Source of the DNA: Gammaproteobacteria bacterium UBA7376
Lineage (GTDB): Bacteria > Pseudomonadota > Gammaproteobacteria > Pseudomonadales > Azotimanducaceae
Direction of reading: 5' to 3'
Assembly: GCA_002470275.1 (NCBI GenBank)
Contig: DKNY01000011.1
Coordinates: 1 to 25,930 of the forward strand
DNA: 25,930 nt
Under the pieces are notes generated by a model. The model had not been told where the DNA came from. It saw nothing but the letters and a program-made list of their open reading frames with translations, and made no database searches. This document shows, piece by piece, positions 1 to 6,929 of the stretch. The translations under genes were made by a program, and so were the position numbers. Position 1 is the first letter of the stretch. Each line of letters starts with the position of its first letter.

Positions 1-21
1 TACCAACTGAGCTATCCCGGC
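1..21 (-). tRNA. tRNA 5' end, cut by window edge (probably tRNA-Thr)
   Basis: Read on the minus strand, the first 21 bases give GCCGGGATAGCTCAGTTGGTA. That is a tRNA acceptor-stem 5' strand (GCCGGGA), the invariant T8-A9 region and the start of a D-arm (GCTCAGTTGGTA). The anticodon lies outside the window, so the identity is inferred. From memory this acceptor and D-arm combination fits gammaproteobacterial tRNA-Thr(CGT), and a tRNA-Thr next to the pilin locus is known in Pseudomonas. The tRNA class call is strong; the Thr call is moderate. Confidence 0.75.
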
Positions 22-42
22 AAGAGTGGGTGGGCAAGCCTA

Positions 43-76
43 TACCAGAAAGGGGTGGAAGGGCAGCCCACCACCC
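43..76 (-). terminator. possible terminator after the peroxiredoxin gene
   Basis: Just past the peroxiredoxin stop, the minus strand can fold GGGTGG (76-71) against CCACCC (58-53). An inner GGG/CCC pair closes on a CTG loop. The stem is followed by CTTTCT, which is only a short T run. It separates the peroxiredoxin gene from the tRNA gene. The weak T tract keeps confidence low. Confidence 0.35.
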
Positions 77-87
77 GCGCGAGCGGC

Positions 88-597
88 TTACTGATAGCTT
101 GGCACTTCCATGGCAATTAGGTTTTCGAGCAGCTGTCGACCCGCGGTCCGAGGATTCACCTTTTTGTCGATCTTGCTGATCACCCCATCCGCGTCGATAT
201 AAAAGGTCCAGCGGTTGGCGTAGCCCGCTGATGCCAGAACGCCATAGGCTTCGCTCACGCGCTTATCCGGATCCGACAGGATGGGGAAATTTGCATTGTT
301 CTGCTTGGCGAAGGCTGTATTGGTCTCCACGTCGTCAACGCTGGCCATAAAGAACTGAAATTTGAACCGCCGTACCTGGCGCTTGCTGTCGCGCACGGAC
401 TTGCACTCAATGGTGCAGCCGCCGGTAAAGGCCTTAGGAAAGAAGGCCACAACCACGTGCTGACCACGAAGCTCCGCTAGCTCGTATTGCTTGCCGTCCG
501 AGGCATTCAGCGTCCAGTTCGGGGCTGGGTCACCAACCTGAAGTCCGAGCGCGGTATTGGCGCTGAGCAGCAGCATGATCGCAAATAAATTTCTCAT
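88..597 (-). CDS. exported peroxiredoxin (AhpC/TSA, Bcp-like)
   Basis: A 169-residue thioredoxin-fold peroxidase that reduces hydroperoxides. Residues 1-18 form a signal peptide with a short charged start, a hydrophobic core and an Ala-rich cleavage region, so it should act in the periplasm. The peroxiredoxin signature PxxxTxxC is present as PKAFTGGC (residues 54-61). Cys61 is the likely peroxidatic Cys and Cys65 a candidate resolving Cys. Arg129 sits in the conserved R-x-TF-x-ID region. The CxxxC spacing is one residue shorter than the E. coli Bcp Cys45/Cys50 pair, and a signal peptide is unusual for Bcp, so this is an extracytoplasmic relative rather than Bcp itself. The ATG is preceded by GAGAGAAA. 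The gene follows DUF1499 on the same strand after a 102-base gap. Confidence 0.9.
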   Translation of the reverse strand: MRNLFAIMLLLSANTALGLQVGDPAPNWTLNASDGKQYELAELRGQHVVVAFFPKAFTGGCTIECKSVRDSKRQVRRFKFQFFMASVDDVETNTAFAKQNNANFPILSDPDKRVSEAYGVLASAGYANRWTFYIDADGVISKIDKKVNPRTAGRQLLENLIAMEVPSYQ

Positions 598-699
598 GAG
601 GGTTTCTCTCTATTGTTCAATAACTGACCGGTTTCTAGTTTCTGCAGCCTGCTAGAATCCTAGACCAGCCGCGCCGTTTTCTCTAGCGGTAGGTGATAC

Positions 700-1206
700 C
701 TACTCACGCCCTGAGGGGGTGGAGTCCTCATCGCCACCGGAATTCGGGGTTATTATAAGGGCACCCTGAGCCACCAGCTCGCGCCGCAGCTTCTCTAGTC
801 GACGTCTATTGGTGCCGAAGTCTGAAGTGCCCCGCCGGGAAGCAGAGCGAATGGCGACAACCCCTTGCCCCCTTACCTCAAACTGAACGTCGTCTACGAA
901 GCGCAGCAGGCGTGTTTTCGCCTCCACATGCAGGTAGCCGGGGGACTCATCGAGAATGCGCCACCGGGGTTGAGCCAGCACGTAGCGCCTGATCACCTGC
1001 AGCAGTTCTTGGTCTGAAGTAGTGCTCAGAAACGGTACTATGCCGTGTATGCCACTGGCCGCATCACTGCAAACGCAGTTAGGCGTGGCGGGGCAGGGCT
1101 TTAACAGCGATTGGTTCAGTGCTCGATCCTCCGTCTGAAAGGCGACGTTGCTATGCCCGGCCATCGCCAGGCTCACAAGAATCATGGGAGATAGGATGTT
1201 TATCAC
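700..1206 (-). CDS. DUF1499 family protein
   Basis: Matches the DUF1499 family, whose function is not known. Family marks are LKPCPATPNCVCSD near the N terminus, the core VEAKTRLLRFVDDVQFEV, and RSASRRGTSDFGTNRRRLE near the C terminus. I favour a GTG start at 1206 because AGGAGG lies 8 bases upstream. An in-frame ATG at 1245 would add 13 residues but has no comparable ribosome site. The 168-residue product begins with a hydrophobic stretch (ILSPMILVSLAMAG), so it is probably exported or membrane-anchored. It lies 58 bases after the second pilin gene on the same strand, perhaps in the same transcript. Nothing ties it mechanistically to pili. Confidence 0.82.
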   Translation of the reverse strand: MINILSPMILVSLAMAGHSNVAFQTEDRALNQSLLKPCPATPNCVCSDAASGIHGIVPFLSTTSDQELLQVIRRYVLAQPRWRILDESPGYLHVEAKTRLLRFVDDVQFEVRGQGVVAIRSASRRGTSDFGTNRRRLEKLRRELVAQGALIITPNSGGDEDSTPSGRE

Positions 1207-1264
1207 GCGCTCTGCCTCCTGATCAACCGGCCCCGAAGGTGCCACAACGACGCTAGTGTAAGCC

Positions 1265-1645
1265 CTATTCCGCCACCGAAGGGCACTGGGTGCCCTGGGG
1301 CATTTGCAAACAAACCTCGGTTCCGTCAGGAGCGGATGCGATCACTTCGTAACTCTGGCCGTCGCCAGGGAGAATACGATACAGGACATCTTGCTGAGTC
1401 GTATGAGGTCGCCAGCCAATGGCTACCTCGATAGCCCGTCTGCTGTCTAAACTCACTGCGTACTGCCCGTTCTCAGAGCGGTACTGTTCTTGGAAGCTAG
1501 CCATGGAATGAATGTTTAGACGTAACGCTGACGCCTCAACGGTCTGTTGATACCCCACATATTGGGGAATCGCGATAGTCGCCAGGGCAAAGAGTACGAA
1601 AACCGCCAGCAAGAGCTCGAGCAGCGTGAAGGCCCTCGCTTTCAA
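1265..1645 (-). CDS. type IV pilin-like protein (second pilin)
   Basis: A prepilin with the N-terminal methylation motif FTLLELLLA, conserved Glu at +5, then a hydrophobic helix (VFVLFALATIAIPQY) that anchors and packs pilin subunits. Two Cys near the C terminus, 10 residues apart inclusive, would form the usual disulfide loop. The best start is a TTG at 1645. It lies one base after the stop of the upstream pilin gene and gives a five-residue leader, MKARA, directly before Phe+1. An in-frame ATG at 1729 would need a 33-residue leader and overlap the upstream gene by 83 bases. The -1 residue is Ala, not the usual Gly. The mature size of about 121 residues fits a small major-type or PilE-like minor pilin. 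The exact pilin class is unknown. Confidence 0.82.
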   Translation of the reverse strand: MKARAFTLLELLLAVFVLFALATIAIPQYVGYQQTVEASALRLNIHSMASFQEQYRSENGQYAVSLDSRRAIEVAIGWRPHTTQQDVLYRILPGDGQSYEVIASAPDGTEVCLQMPQGTQCPSVAE

Positions 1646-1646
1646 A

Positions 1647-2183
1647 CTAGGGGGTGCAATCCGACTCCCGCCAACAAACCTGAGCGGTGCGGGTCGCAGA
1701 CCAATCGCCGTAAATGGGGCGTACAACATTCACCACCAAGTCACCGGCCGCAACGGAACCAGTGACTTCGATCAGAATTGCAGCGTCTCCACCCGCCGCC
1801 GCAGAATCGGCGGAAAACGCCGGCGCGCCCTCGGGCGACGCGGTATCTGAGCCGGCAATGTTTGCTTGCATGGCATCAACCCATTCACTGGCAGCATCCC
1901 GCAGCTCGCTTAAGGCGGTGCGATCAAAGCCGCCCATAAGTTGAGCGCGCAAGCGAAGCATCTCGCCTCGCACCCAGCTGGTCGCCTGCTCAAAGTGGAC
2001 GTTAACCTTGGCGCTGTTCGCGGTGGCCACGTAGTTCTGATAGGCGGGGACAGCAAAGGTAGCCAGCACGCCAACAATGGTAATTACAATCATCAGCTCG
2101 ATCAGGGTAAAGGCTGACAGCCGGTTGCGGCGACCAGGGCTGGACGCCAAGGTGACGAAAGACTGGGGTATGGCCGTTTTCAT
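1647..2183 (-). CDS. pilA: type IV pilin (PilA-type) precursor
   Basis: A 178-residue prepilin from the ATG at 2183. A 24-residue basic leader ends in RRNRLSA, followed by the mature N terminus FTLIELMIVITIVGVLAT with Glu+5. The -1 residue is Ala where prepilin peptidase normally sees Gly. The mature chain (about 154 residues) has an Ala/Gly-rich, low-complexity middle part and a short C-terminal Cys pair in VCWRESDC. An upstream in-frame ATG at 2267 would add 28 residues that do not look like a leader. The gene is divergent from pilB, as pilA is in Pseudomonas. The pilin family is certain. Whether it builds a true pilus or a competence or secretion pseudopilus cannot be told. The symbol is given by position and motif. 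Confidence 0.85.
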   Translation of the reverse strand: MKTAIPQSFVTLASSPGRRNRLSAFTLIELMIVITIVGVLATFAVPAYQNYVATANSAKVNVHFEQATSWVRGEMLRLRAQLMGGFDRTALSELRDAASEWVDAMQANIAGSDTASPEGAPAFSADSAAAGGDAAILIEVTGSVAAGDLVVNVVRPIYGDWSATRTAQVCWRESDCTP

Positions 2184-2386
2184 TTTGTCGCGGTCTCGCT
2201 CAAATGCTTGAAAGCCCATTCTAACGCCAGGCTTCTCTCCCAAGCGGCCTTCCTGGCTGAGCGCCACGCCGTCTGGCGACCCAACATAGCGACAGCCAGG
2301 TCGCCAAGTTGACTGAGCGGTGTCTGCTCGCTGACAGCCCAGACGGGCCTAGAGTTGCGACCTAGGCTCTAACCTCCTCATCAAGC

Positions 2387-2405
2387 ATCAGACATGATGT
2401 CTGAT
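2387..2405. promoter_or_regulatory. 19-bp perfect palindrome over the pilB start codon
   Basis: ATCAGACAT-G-ATGTCTGAT is a perfect inverted repeat with 9-base arms around one central base. It covers the two tandem ATG codons of pilB (2394 and 2397). As DNA it looks like a site for a dimeric regulator. As RNA an 8-bp stem with a TGA loop would bury the start codon. It lies in the pilA/pilB divergent spacer, about 210 bases long. I saw no convincing -35/-10 pair or sigma-54 (GG-N10-GC) site in that spacer. The palindrome is seen directly; a regulatory role is inferred. Confidence 0.45.
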
Positions 2406-3602
2406 CGCACCCTCTGTCACCCGATCCAAGCGGAGCAAGCTGCCGTGGTCGAAACCCGCCGGGACAACGCCTCACCCATCGAGCGCTTTGTCCATGCCCT
2501 GATTGGCGACGCCCTCCGGGTAGGCGCCTCGGACATTCATATCGAGCCCGGGGAAACGGGCTACCAGATTCGCAGGCGCGTAGACGGTGTGCTGCAGCTG
2601 ACAACCCTGCCGCCTGAGGATATCGCCGCCCGCCTGCCTACGAAAATCAAGGTGATGGCCAATCTAGATATCGCGGAAAGGCGGCTACCTCAAGATGGCC
2701 GCCTGCACATTCCCGCCCAGGACCACGCCGCCATTGCCCTTAGAGTCAGCACCCTCCCCACGTTGTGGGGAGAAAAAATTGTCCTGAGACTGCTGGGCGG
2801 TGGTCATCAGCCTCAAATAGAAAACCTGGGTATGGAGCCTGACCAGCAGCGCCTGTTCTTGCGTACCCTGGCCCAACCCCAAGGAATGATCCTGGTTACC
2901 GGCCCCACAGGAAGCGGGAAGACCGCCACCCTTTATGGTGGCTTACGACACTTGAACAATGACCGTCTCAACATCACTACTGCCGAGGACCCGGTGGAAC
3001 TCTACCTCCCCGGGGTTAATCAGGTCGCCATTCGTCCACGCATTGGGCTGGATTTCGCAAGAACCCTACGCGCCATGCTCCGTCAGGACCCTGACATCAT
3101 CATGGTGGGCGAAATTCGCGACCTAGAAACCGCCAACATGGCAGTTCGCGCGGCGCACACTGGCCATCTGGTGCTGTCCACGCTCCACACCAGTTCCGCC
3201 CTGGGCACGGTTGAACGCTTGATACAGATGGGCATCCCCGCACATAGCCTAGCTTCTTCGATCTCGCTCATCGTCGCTCAGCGCCTTCTGCGGCGGCTGT
3301 GCGAACACTGCAAAGAACCCATCGCATCCAGTTCAAGCTGCCCGCAGTCTGGCGGGCAGACCTACCGTGCCCCGGTGGGCGGCTGTAGCCAGTGTTTTGA
3401 CGGCTATGCAGGACGTCTTGGTATCTTTGAGCTGCTGGAGGTGAGCAACGTACAGTTTGCGCCCACGCACCCATCGCCGCCACCTGCTTTGCGCGACCTA
3501 TACCACCATGCTGAGCGCCTCGTTGCCGCAGGCATCACTAGCCGTGAAGAAGTACTTCGCGTCTTGCCCACACCCGCCCTCCCCCAGGATTCGCCAGGGT
3601 GA
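2394..3602 (+). CDS. pilB: PilB/GspE-family assembly ATPase, lacking the N-terminal domain
   Basis: A secretion/pilus extension ATPase that powers pilin assembly at the inner membrane. Marks in order: Walker A GPTGSGKT (residues 170-177), the Asp box around ITTAEDPVEL (194-203), Walker B QDPDIIMVGE (231-240), the His box TGHLVLSTLHT (256-266), and a four-Cys zinc motif (Cys303, Cys306, Cys331, Cys334). At 402 residues it is far shorter than PilB (about 565). It starts almost at the core domain (SPIERFVHALIGDALRVGAS), without the N1 (MshEN-type) domain. An in-frame TAA at 2370 rules out an upstream extension. E. coli HofB, in a ppdD-hofB-hofC locus, is also short. The start is uncertain: ATG 2394 has no Shine-Dalgarno, while a GTG near codon 18 has GGAG upstream. 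It overlaps pilC by 3 bases. Confidence 0.9.
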   Translation: MMSDRTLCHPIQAEQAAVVETRRDNASPIERFVHALIGDALRVGASDIHIEPGETGYQIRRRVDGVLQLTTLPPEDIAARLPTKIKVMANLDIAERRLPQDGRLHIPAQDHAAIALRVSTLPTLWGEKIVLRLLGGGHQPQIENLGMEPDQQRLFLRTLAQPQGMILVTGPTGSGKTATLYGGLRHLNNDRLNITTAEDPVELYLPGVNQVAIRPRIGLDFARTLRAMLRQDPDIIMVGEIRDLETANMAVRAAHTGHLVLSTLHTSSALGTVERLIQMGIPAHSLASSISLIVAQRLLRRLCEHCKEPIASSSSCPQSGGQTYRAPVGGCSQCFDGYAGRLGIFELLEVSNVQFAPTHPSPPPALRDLYHHAERLVAAGITSREEVLRVLPTPALPQDSPG

Positions 3603-4837
3603 AGATAGACCCACCTGATCCCCCTAAAAACGTCTATCTCTGGCGGGGTGAAGACGCCTTTGGTCAGGCCTGCCGGGGTACCCTCCAAAGCCCCGACGCA
3701 GATATGGCCACGCAGGCACTGCAGCAACAGGGCGTCACCGTTACCGCCTTGCGGCTTGCCTCTGAACCCTTGCCCATGGCTCATCGTCTTCAAAAGGGCC
3801 TCTGCAAAAAAGTGATCGCTCACTTCACTCACCATCTGGCCCTGTTGCTTGAGGCGGGCATCCCCATCCTCAATGCCCTGACCGTTCTCACACAAGAATC
3901 TGAAAACCGGGGTCTAGCGGCTCTAGCGGCTGCTCTTACACAAGAAATTTCCAACGGGGCCTCCTTGAGCGAGGCCTTTGCCAAACACCCCAAGTACTTT
4001 AACGACCTGTATCGGAATTTGATCTGGACCGGCGAGAGCACTGGTAATCTCGAGGGGATTTTGTCCCGATTAGCCGTCTCACAGCAGCGATCGCTAGCCC
4101 TCAGAGCATCCCTAAAAAAAGCATCCATGCACCCTTTGATCATGATGTTCGTCACGCTGGTCATCGCTGCGATCCTGCTCACCCAAGTGGTGCCTGAATT
4201 TGAGCAAATGTTTTCACAGCAGCAGCAGTCTCTGCCTGGCCCCACCCGGTGGGTGCTCGCTGCTTCCCGACATATTCAGCACACATGGCTGATCTACGCC
4301 AGCATCATGGCGCTGGGCCTTGGGGCAGGCATCCTAGGCTACCGGCGCATTGTGGCTTTAAAGCAGTTTATGCATCGGCTGGTGCTGGCGGCCCCCATCA
4401 TCGGCCCCATTGTGCGCGACATTTGTCAGGCCGAATTCGCGCTGACGCTGTCCATCACTCAGGCCTCCGGGTTACCCATGGCTACAGGGCTATCGTTGGC
4501 GGGAAAATCCTGCCCAAACTTTATCTTTGGAGAAGCGGCAACCAACATGCAGCGGGATATTGAAAGCGGCCTAGCACTGAGCGTAGCCATGGGGTCCAAG
4601 TCCTGCGTCTCAAAGCTCTTGGTCATGATGACTGCCATCGGCGAGGAGACGGGATGTTTGGACAAAATGCTTGAGCAGGCTGCTGATCACTACGCCGCAC
4701 AAGCCCATGGGCGTATTGAGCGAGCGCTCCCGCTGATCGAGCCGGCCATGATGCTGTGCCTGGGTTCCATGATCGGTGGTTTGATCATTGCGCTGTACTT
4801 GCCCATGTTTCAAATGGGCACCCTCTTTAGCCCCTAG
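3599..4837 (+). CDS. pilC: PilC/GspF-family inner-membrane platform protein
   Basis: The polytopic platform that couples the PilB ATPase to pilin subunits. At 412 residues it has the family's usual length. Two T2SSF domains are visible, roughly residues 72-195 and 275-400, each starting with a signature such as HFTHHLALLLEAGIPILNAL and EFALTLSITQASGLPMATGL. Hydrophobic segments lie near residues 180-200 and 220-245. The last one, near 380-405, ends in ALYLPMFQMGTLF, the classic PilC C-terminal membrane helix. It starts with GTG at 3599, whose last two bases begin the pilB TGA stop (GTGA overlap), so translation is likely coupled. The next gene is coaE. The prepilin peptidase gene pilD that commonly sits here is absent. 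Confidence 0.92.
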   Translation: MKIDPPDPPKNVYLWRGEDAFGQACRGTLQSPDADMATQALQQQGVTVTALRLASEPLPMAHRLQKGLCKKVIAHFTHHLALLLEAGIPILNALTVLTQESENRGLAALAAALTQEISNGASLSEAFAKHPKYFNDLYRNLIWTGESTGNLEGILSRLAVSQQRSLALRASLKKASMHPLIMMFVTLVIAAILLTQVVPEFEQMFSQQQQSLPGPTRWVLAASRHIQHTWLIYASIMALGLGAGILGYRRIVALKQFMHRLVLAAPIIGPIVRDICQAEFALTLSITQASGLPMATGLSLAGKSCPNFIFGEAATNMQRDIESGLALSVAMGSKSCVSKLLVMMTAIGEETGCLDKMLEQAADHYAAQAHGRIERALPLIEPAMMLCLGSMIGGLIIALYLPMFQMGTLFSP

Positions 4838-4899
4838 AGGAACCTGCCCCCGTGCGCCTTGCTTTGTTAAAGTATCGGCCCTGATGTAAGGGACAAGCG

Positions 4900-5487
4900 A
4901 TGTTAGTAGGCTTAACCGGGGGTATCGGCAGCGGTAAAACGGCCGCAGGAGACAGGTTTGCCAGCCTGGGTATCAACGTTGTGGACGCTGACCTCGCAAG
5001 CCGCGCGGTGGTTGAGCCTGGGCTTCCCGCCCTGGCGGCCATCACCGATCACTTTGGCGATACCGTGCTGACCCCGGAAGGTCGCCTGGATCGGCCCGTG
5101 CTCAGACAACGGGTTTTCGCGGATGGCGACGAGCGACGATGGCTACAAAACCTACTTCATCCGTTAATTCAAGATTATCTCCGCGAACAGATAGACGCCA
5201 GCACTAGCCCCTATTGCCTGTTGGTTAACCCGCTTCTGTTTGAGTCCGGTCAAAACAGTTGGTGTGACACCACCATCGTGGTCGACGTTCCGGTGGAGAC
5301 GCAGATCGAGCGGACCATGGCGAGGGACGATAATCCCCGCACCCAGGTCCAGGCCATTCTTGATGCTCAAATGGAACGCACGGCTCGTCTGGGTTTGGCC
5401 GACCACGTTATAACCAATGATCAGGATCTCGATTACCTGCATGAGCAGGTCGACACCTTGCATGAGGCCTTGATGAACCGTGCCTGA
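4900..5487 (+). CDS. coaE: dephospho-CoA kinase
   Basis: Catalyses the last step of coenzyme A synthesis, ATP-dependent phosphorylation of the 3'-OH of dephospho-CoA, in the cytoplasm. The P-loop [11 protein letters not shown] lies at residues 4-14. It is followed by the substrate-binding [10 protein letters not shown] and the lid and core signatures [15 protein letters not shown] and [18 protein letters not shown]. The 195-residue length is normal. The ATG has an AAGGGAC ribosome site upstream. It starts 62 bases after pilC and overlaps yacG. The pilC-(pilD)-coaE-yacG order is well known in gammaproteobacteria. Confidence 0.96.
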   Translation: MLVGLTGGIGSGKTAAGDRFASLGINVVDADLASRAVVEPGLPALAAITDHFGDTVLTPEGRLDRPVLRQRVFADGDERRWLQNLLHPLIQDYLREQIDASTSPYCLLVNPLLFESGQNSWCDTTIVVDVPVETQIERTMARDDNPRTQVQAILDAQMERTARLGLADHVITNDQDLDYLHEQVDTLHEALMNRA

Positions 5488-5686
5488 AACACCCAGAATC
5501 GTCAGCTGTCCTACCTGCCAACGCTCCGTAAAGTGGACCCAGAGCAATGAGCAGCGTCCCTTTTGCTCTGACAGGTGCCGCCTGATCGACCTGGGTGAGT
5601 GGGCTGGAGAAGGACACCGCATACCTGGAGAAGCCGTCGATGATCCAAGCCTGGGGGTATCATCAGAGGATGACGATCAACCCTAG
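5480..5686 (+). CDS. yacG: DNA gyrase inhibitor YacG (zinc-binding)
   Basis: A 68-residue zinc protein of the YacG family. In E. coli it binds GyrB and inhibits gyrase. The zinc ligands are CPTC (Cys10, Cys13) and CSDRC (Cys29, Cys33). These are followed by the family's RLIDLGEW segment and an acidic tail ending EDDDQP. It starts with GTG at 5480, overlapping the coaE end by 8 bases (GTGCCTGA), which implies coupled translation. zapD, found between coaE and yacG in E. coli, is absent. The stop is only 7 bases from the stop of convergent argJ. Confidence 0.94.
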   Translation: MPETPRIVSCPTCQRSVKWTQSNEQRPFCSDRCRLIDLGEWAGEGHRIPGEAVDDPSLGVSSEDDDQP

Positions 5687-5693
5687 GCGCGCT

Positions 5694-6908
5694 TCAGGTT
5701 CGATATTCGGCGTTTATTTTTATGTAGTCGTAAGACAGGTCCGTGGTCCACACCGTTTCCTCACTGTCGCCTCGTCCCAAATCTACGGTGATCGTATATT
5801 CATCTTGGGCAAGGACTGCTGATCCTGCCCCATCGGTATAGTCTGGCGCCATCAATCCTCCTGCGGCGACCTGAACCTGATCAAGCCACAGTGAAACGCC
5901 AGCCGGATCAAGCTGGGCCACATCAGAGCGCCCGATGGCCATACACAGACGCCCCCAGTTCGCATCCCCGGCAAACAGCGCCGTCTTAACCAAGGGCGAC
6001 TCGGCTAAGGTATAGGCAACGGATAAACACTCACCGGCCGTTGCACCGCCCTTGACCCTAACCGCCACAAACTTCGTAGCCCCCTCCCCATCCCGCACAA
6101 TCGCGTGGGCCAGGGTCTGAGCGACCTGCAGCAACCCGTCGTATAGCGGCTGATAGCCAGGATCATCCTCACTAAGAATGGGGCGGTGTGCCGCCTGGCC
6201 TGTCGCTGCCACCATAAAGGCATCATTGGTCGACGTATCGCCATCCACCGTGATGCGATTAAAACTCGCATCGCAAATTCGCTGAACTAACCGCTGCAAC
6301 AGGCTTTGCTCGATCTGAGCATCGCAGCCGATAAAACTCAGCATGGTGGCCATATTGGGTTTGATCATGCCTGAGCCCTTGGCAAATCCTGAGATCGTCA
6401 CCAGATGCCCATCGACCTGGATCACCTGGGATGCTCCCTTAGCCACCGTATCCGTTGTCATGATGGCCCGGGCCGAGGCCAGCCAGGACGCAGGGTTTAG
6501 GCCCTCAAAAGCCCTATCAACCCCGTGCTGAATCGCGGCCACGTTGAGGCGCTCGCCGATCACACCGGTCGAAAAAGGTTGGATAGACTCGAGTTCTAGC
6601 CCCGCCCTTTCGGCCAAATGTGCACAAACGGCCCGAGCATCGTCCTCTCCTGGCGCCCCCGTAGCGGCATTTGCATTCCCGCTGTTGATGACCCAGGCAC
6701 GCACCCCCTGGGCGTGACGTTTCGCGATGATCACGGGCGCTGCCTGAAAGTGTGATTGGGTGAAAACGCCGGCAACCGATGCCCCCGGGTCGAAGACCAC
6801 CACCGCCACATCGTCTCTGCCTGCTTCCTTCAGACCCGTTGCTGCCGTCCCCAGGCGAATGCCAGGAACCGGACGCAGCTCGGTTGGTTCGCTTAGATTA
6901 ACGGCCAT
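5694..6908 (-). CDS. argJ: bifunctional glutamate N-acetyltransferase / ornithine acetyltransferase
   Basis: Runs the acetyl-recycling step of arginine synthesis. It moves acetyl from N-acetylornithine to glutamate and, in the bifunctional forms, can also use acetyl-CoA. The 404-residue precursor has the self-cleavage motif KGSGMIKPNMATML, with the break expected between Ala187 and the nucleophile Thr188. Other family marks are NSGNANAATG (residues 75-84), the oxyanion-hole segment STGVIGE (113-119) and the C-terminal DLSYDYIKINAEYRT. The ATG at 6908 lies 21 bases after the secA stop, so it is probably co-transcribed with secA, as in Pseudomonas. Whether it is mono- or bifunctional cannot be read from sequence. 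Confidence 0.95.
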   Translation of the reverse strand: MAVNLSEPTELRPVPGIRLGTAATGLKEAGRDDVAVVVFDPGASVAGVFTQSHFQAAPVIIAKRHAQGVRAWVINSGNANAATGAPGEDDARAVCAHLAERAGLELESIQPFSTGVIGERLNVAAIQHGVDRAFEGLNPASWLASARAIMTTDTVAKGASQVIQVDGHLVTISGFAKGSGMIKPNMATMLSFIGCDAQIEQSLLQRLVQRICDASFNRITVDGDTSTNDAFMVAATGQAAHRPILSEDDPGYQPLYDGLLQVAQTLAHAIVRDGEGATKFVAVRVKGGATAGECLSVAYTLAESPLVKTALFAGDANWGRLCMAIGRSDVAQLDPAGVSLWLDQVQVAAGGLMAPDYTDGAGSAVLAQDEYTITVDLGRGDSEETVWTTDLSYDYIKINAEYRT

Positions 6909-6929
6909 ATTGCACCCGAGGCTGCCGGC

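Noticed and set aside
1..90. tRNA-linked integration site (att) at the left edge
   Set aside because: Only the 5' end of the tRNA is visible and no integrase or repeated tRNA end occurs in the window.
2184..2393. Sigma-54 promoter for pilA, as in Pseudomonas
   Set aside because: No TGGCAC-N5-TTGC-like site with correct spacing was seen upstream of pilA on the minus strand.
2362..2604. 80-codon minus-strand frame over the pilB start
   Set aside because: Antisense to the PilB core domain, with an Arg/Pro-rich shadow composition and no recognised family.
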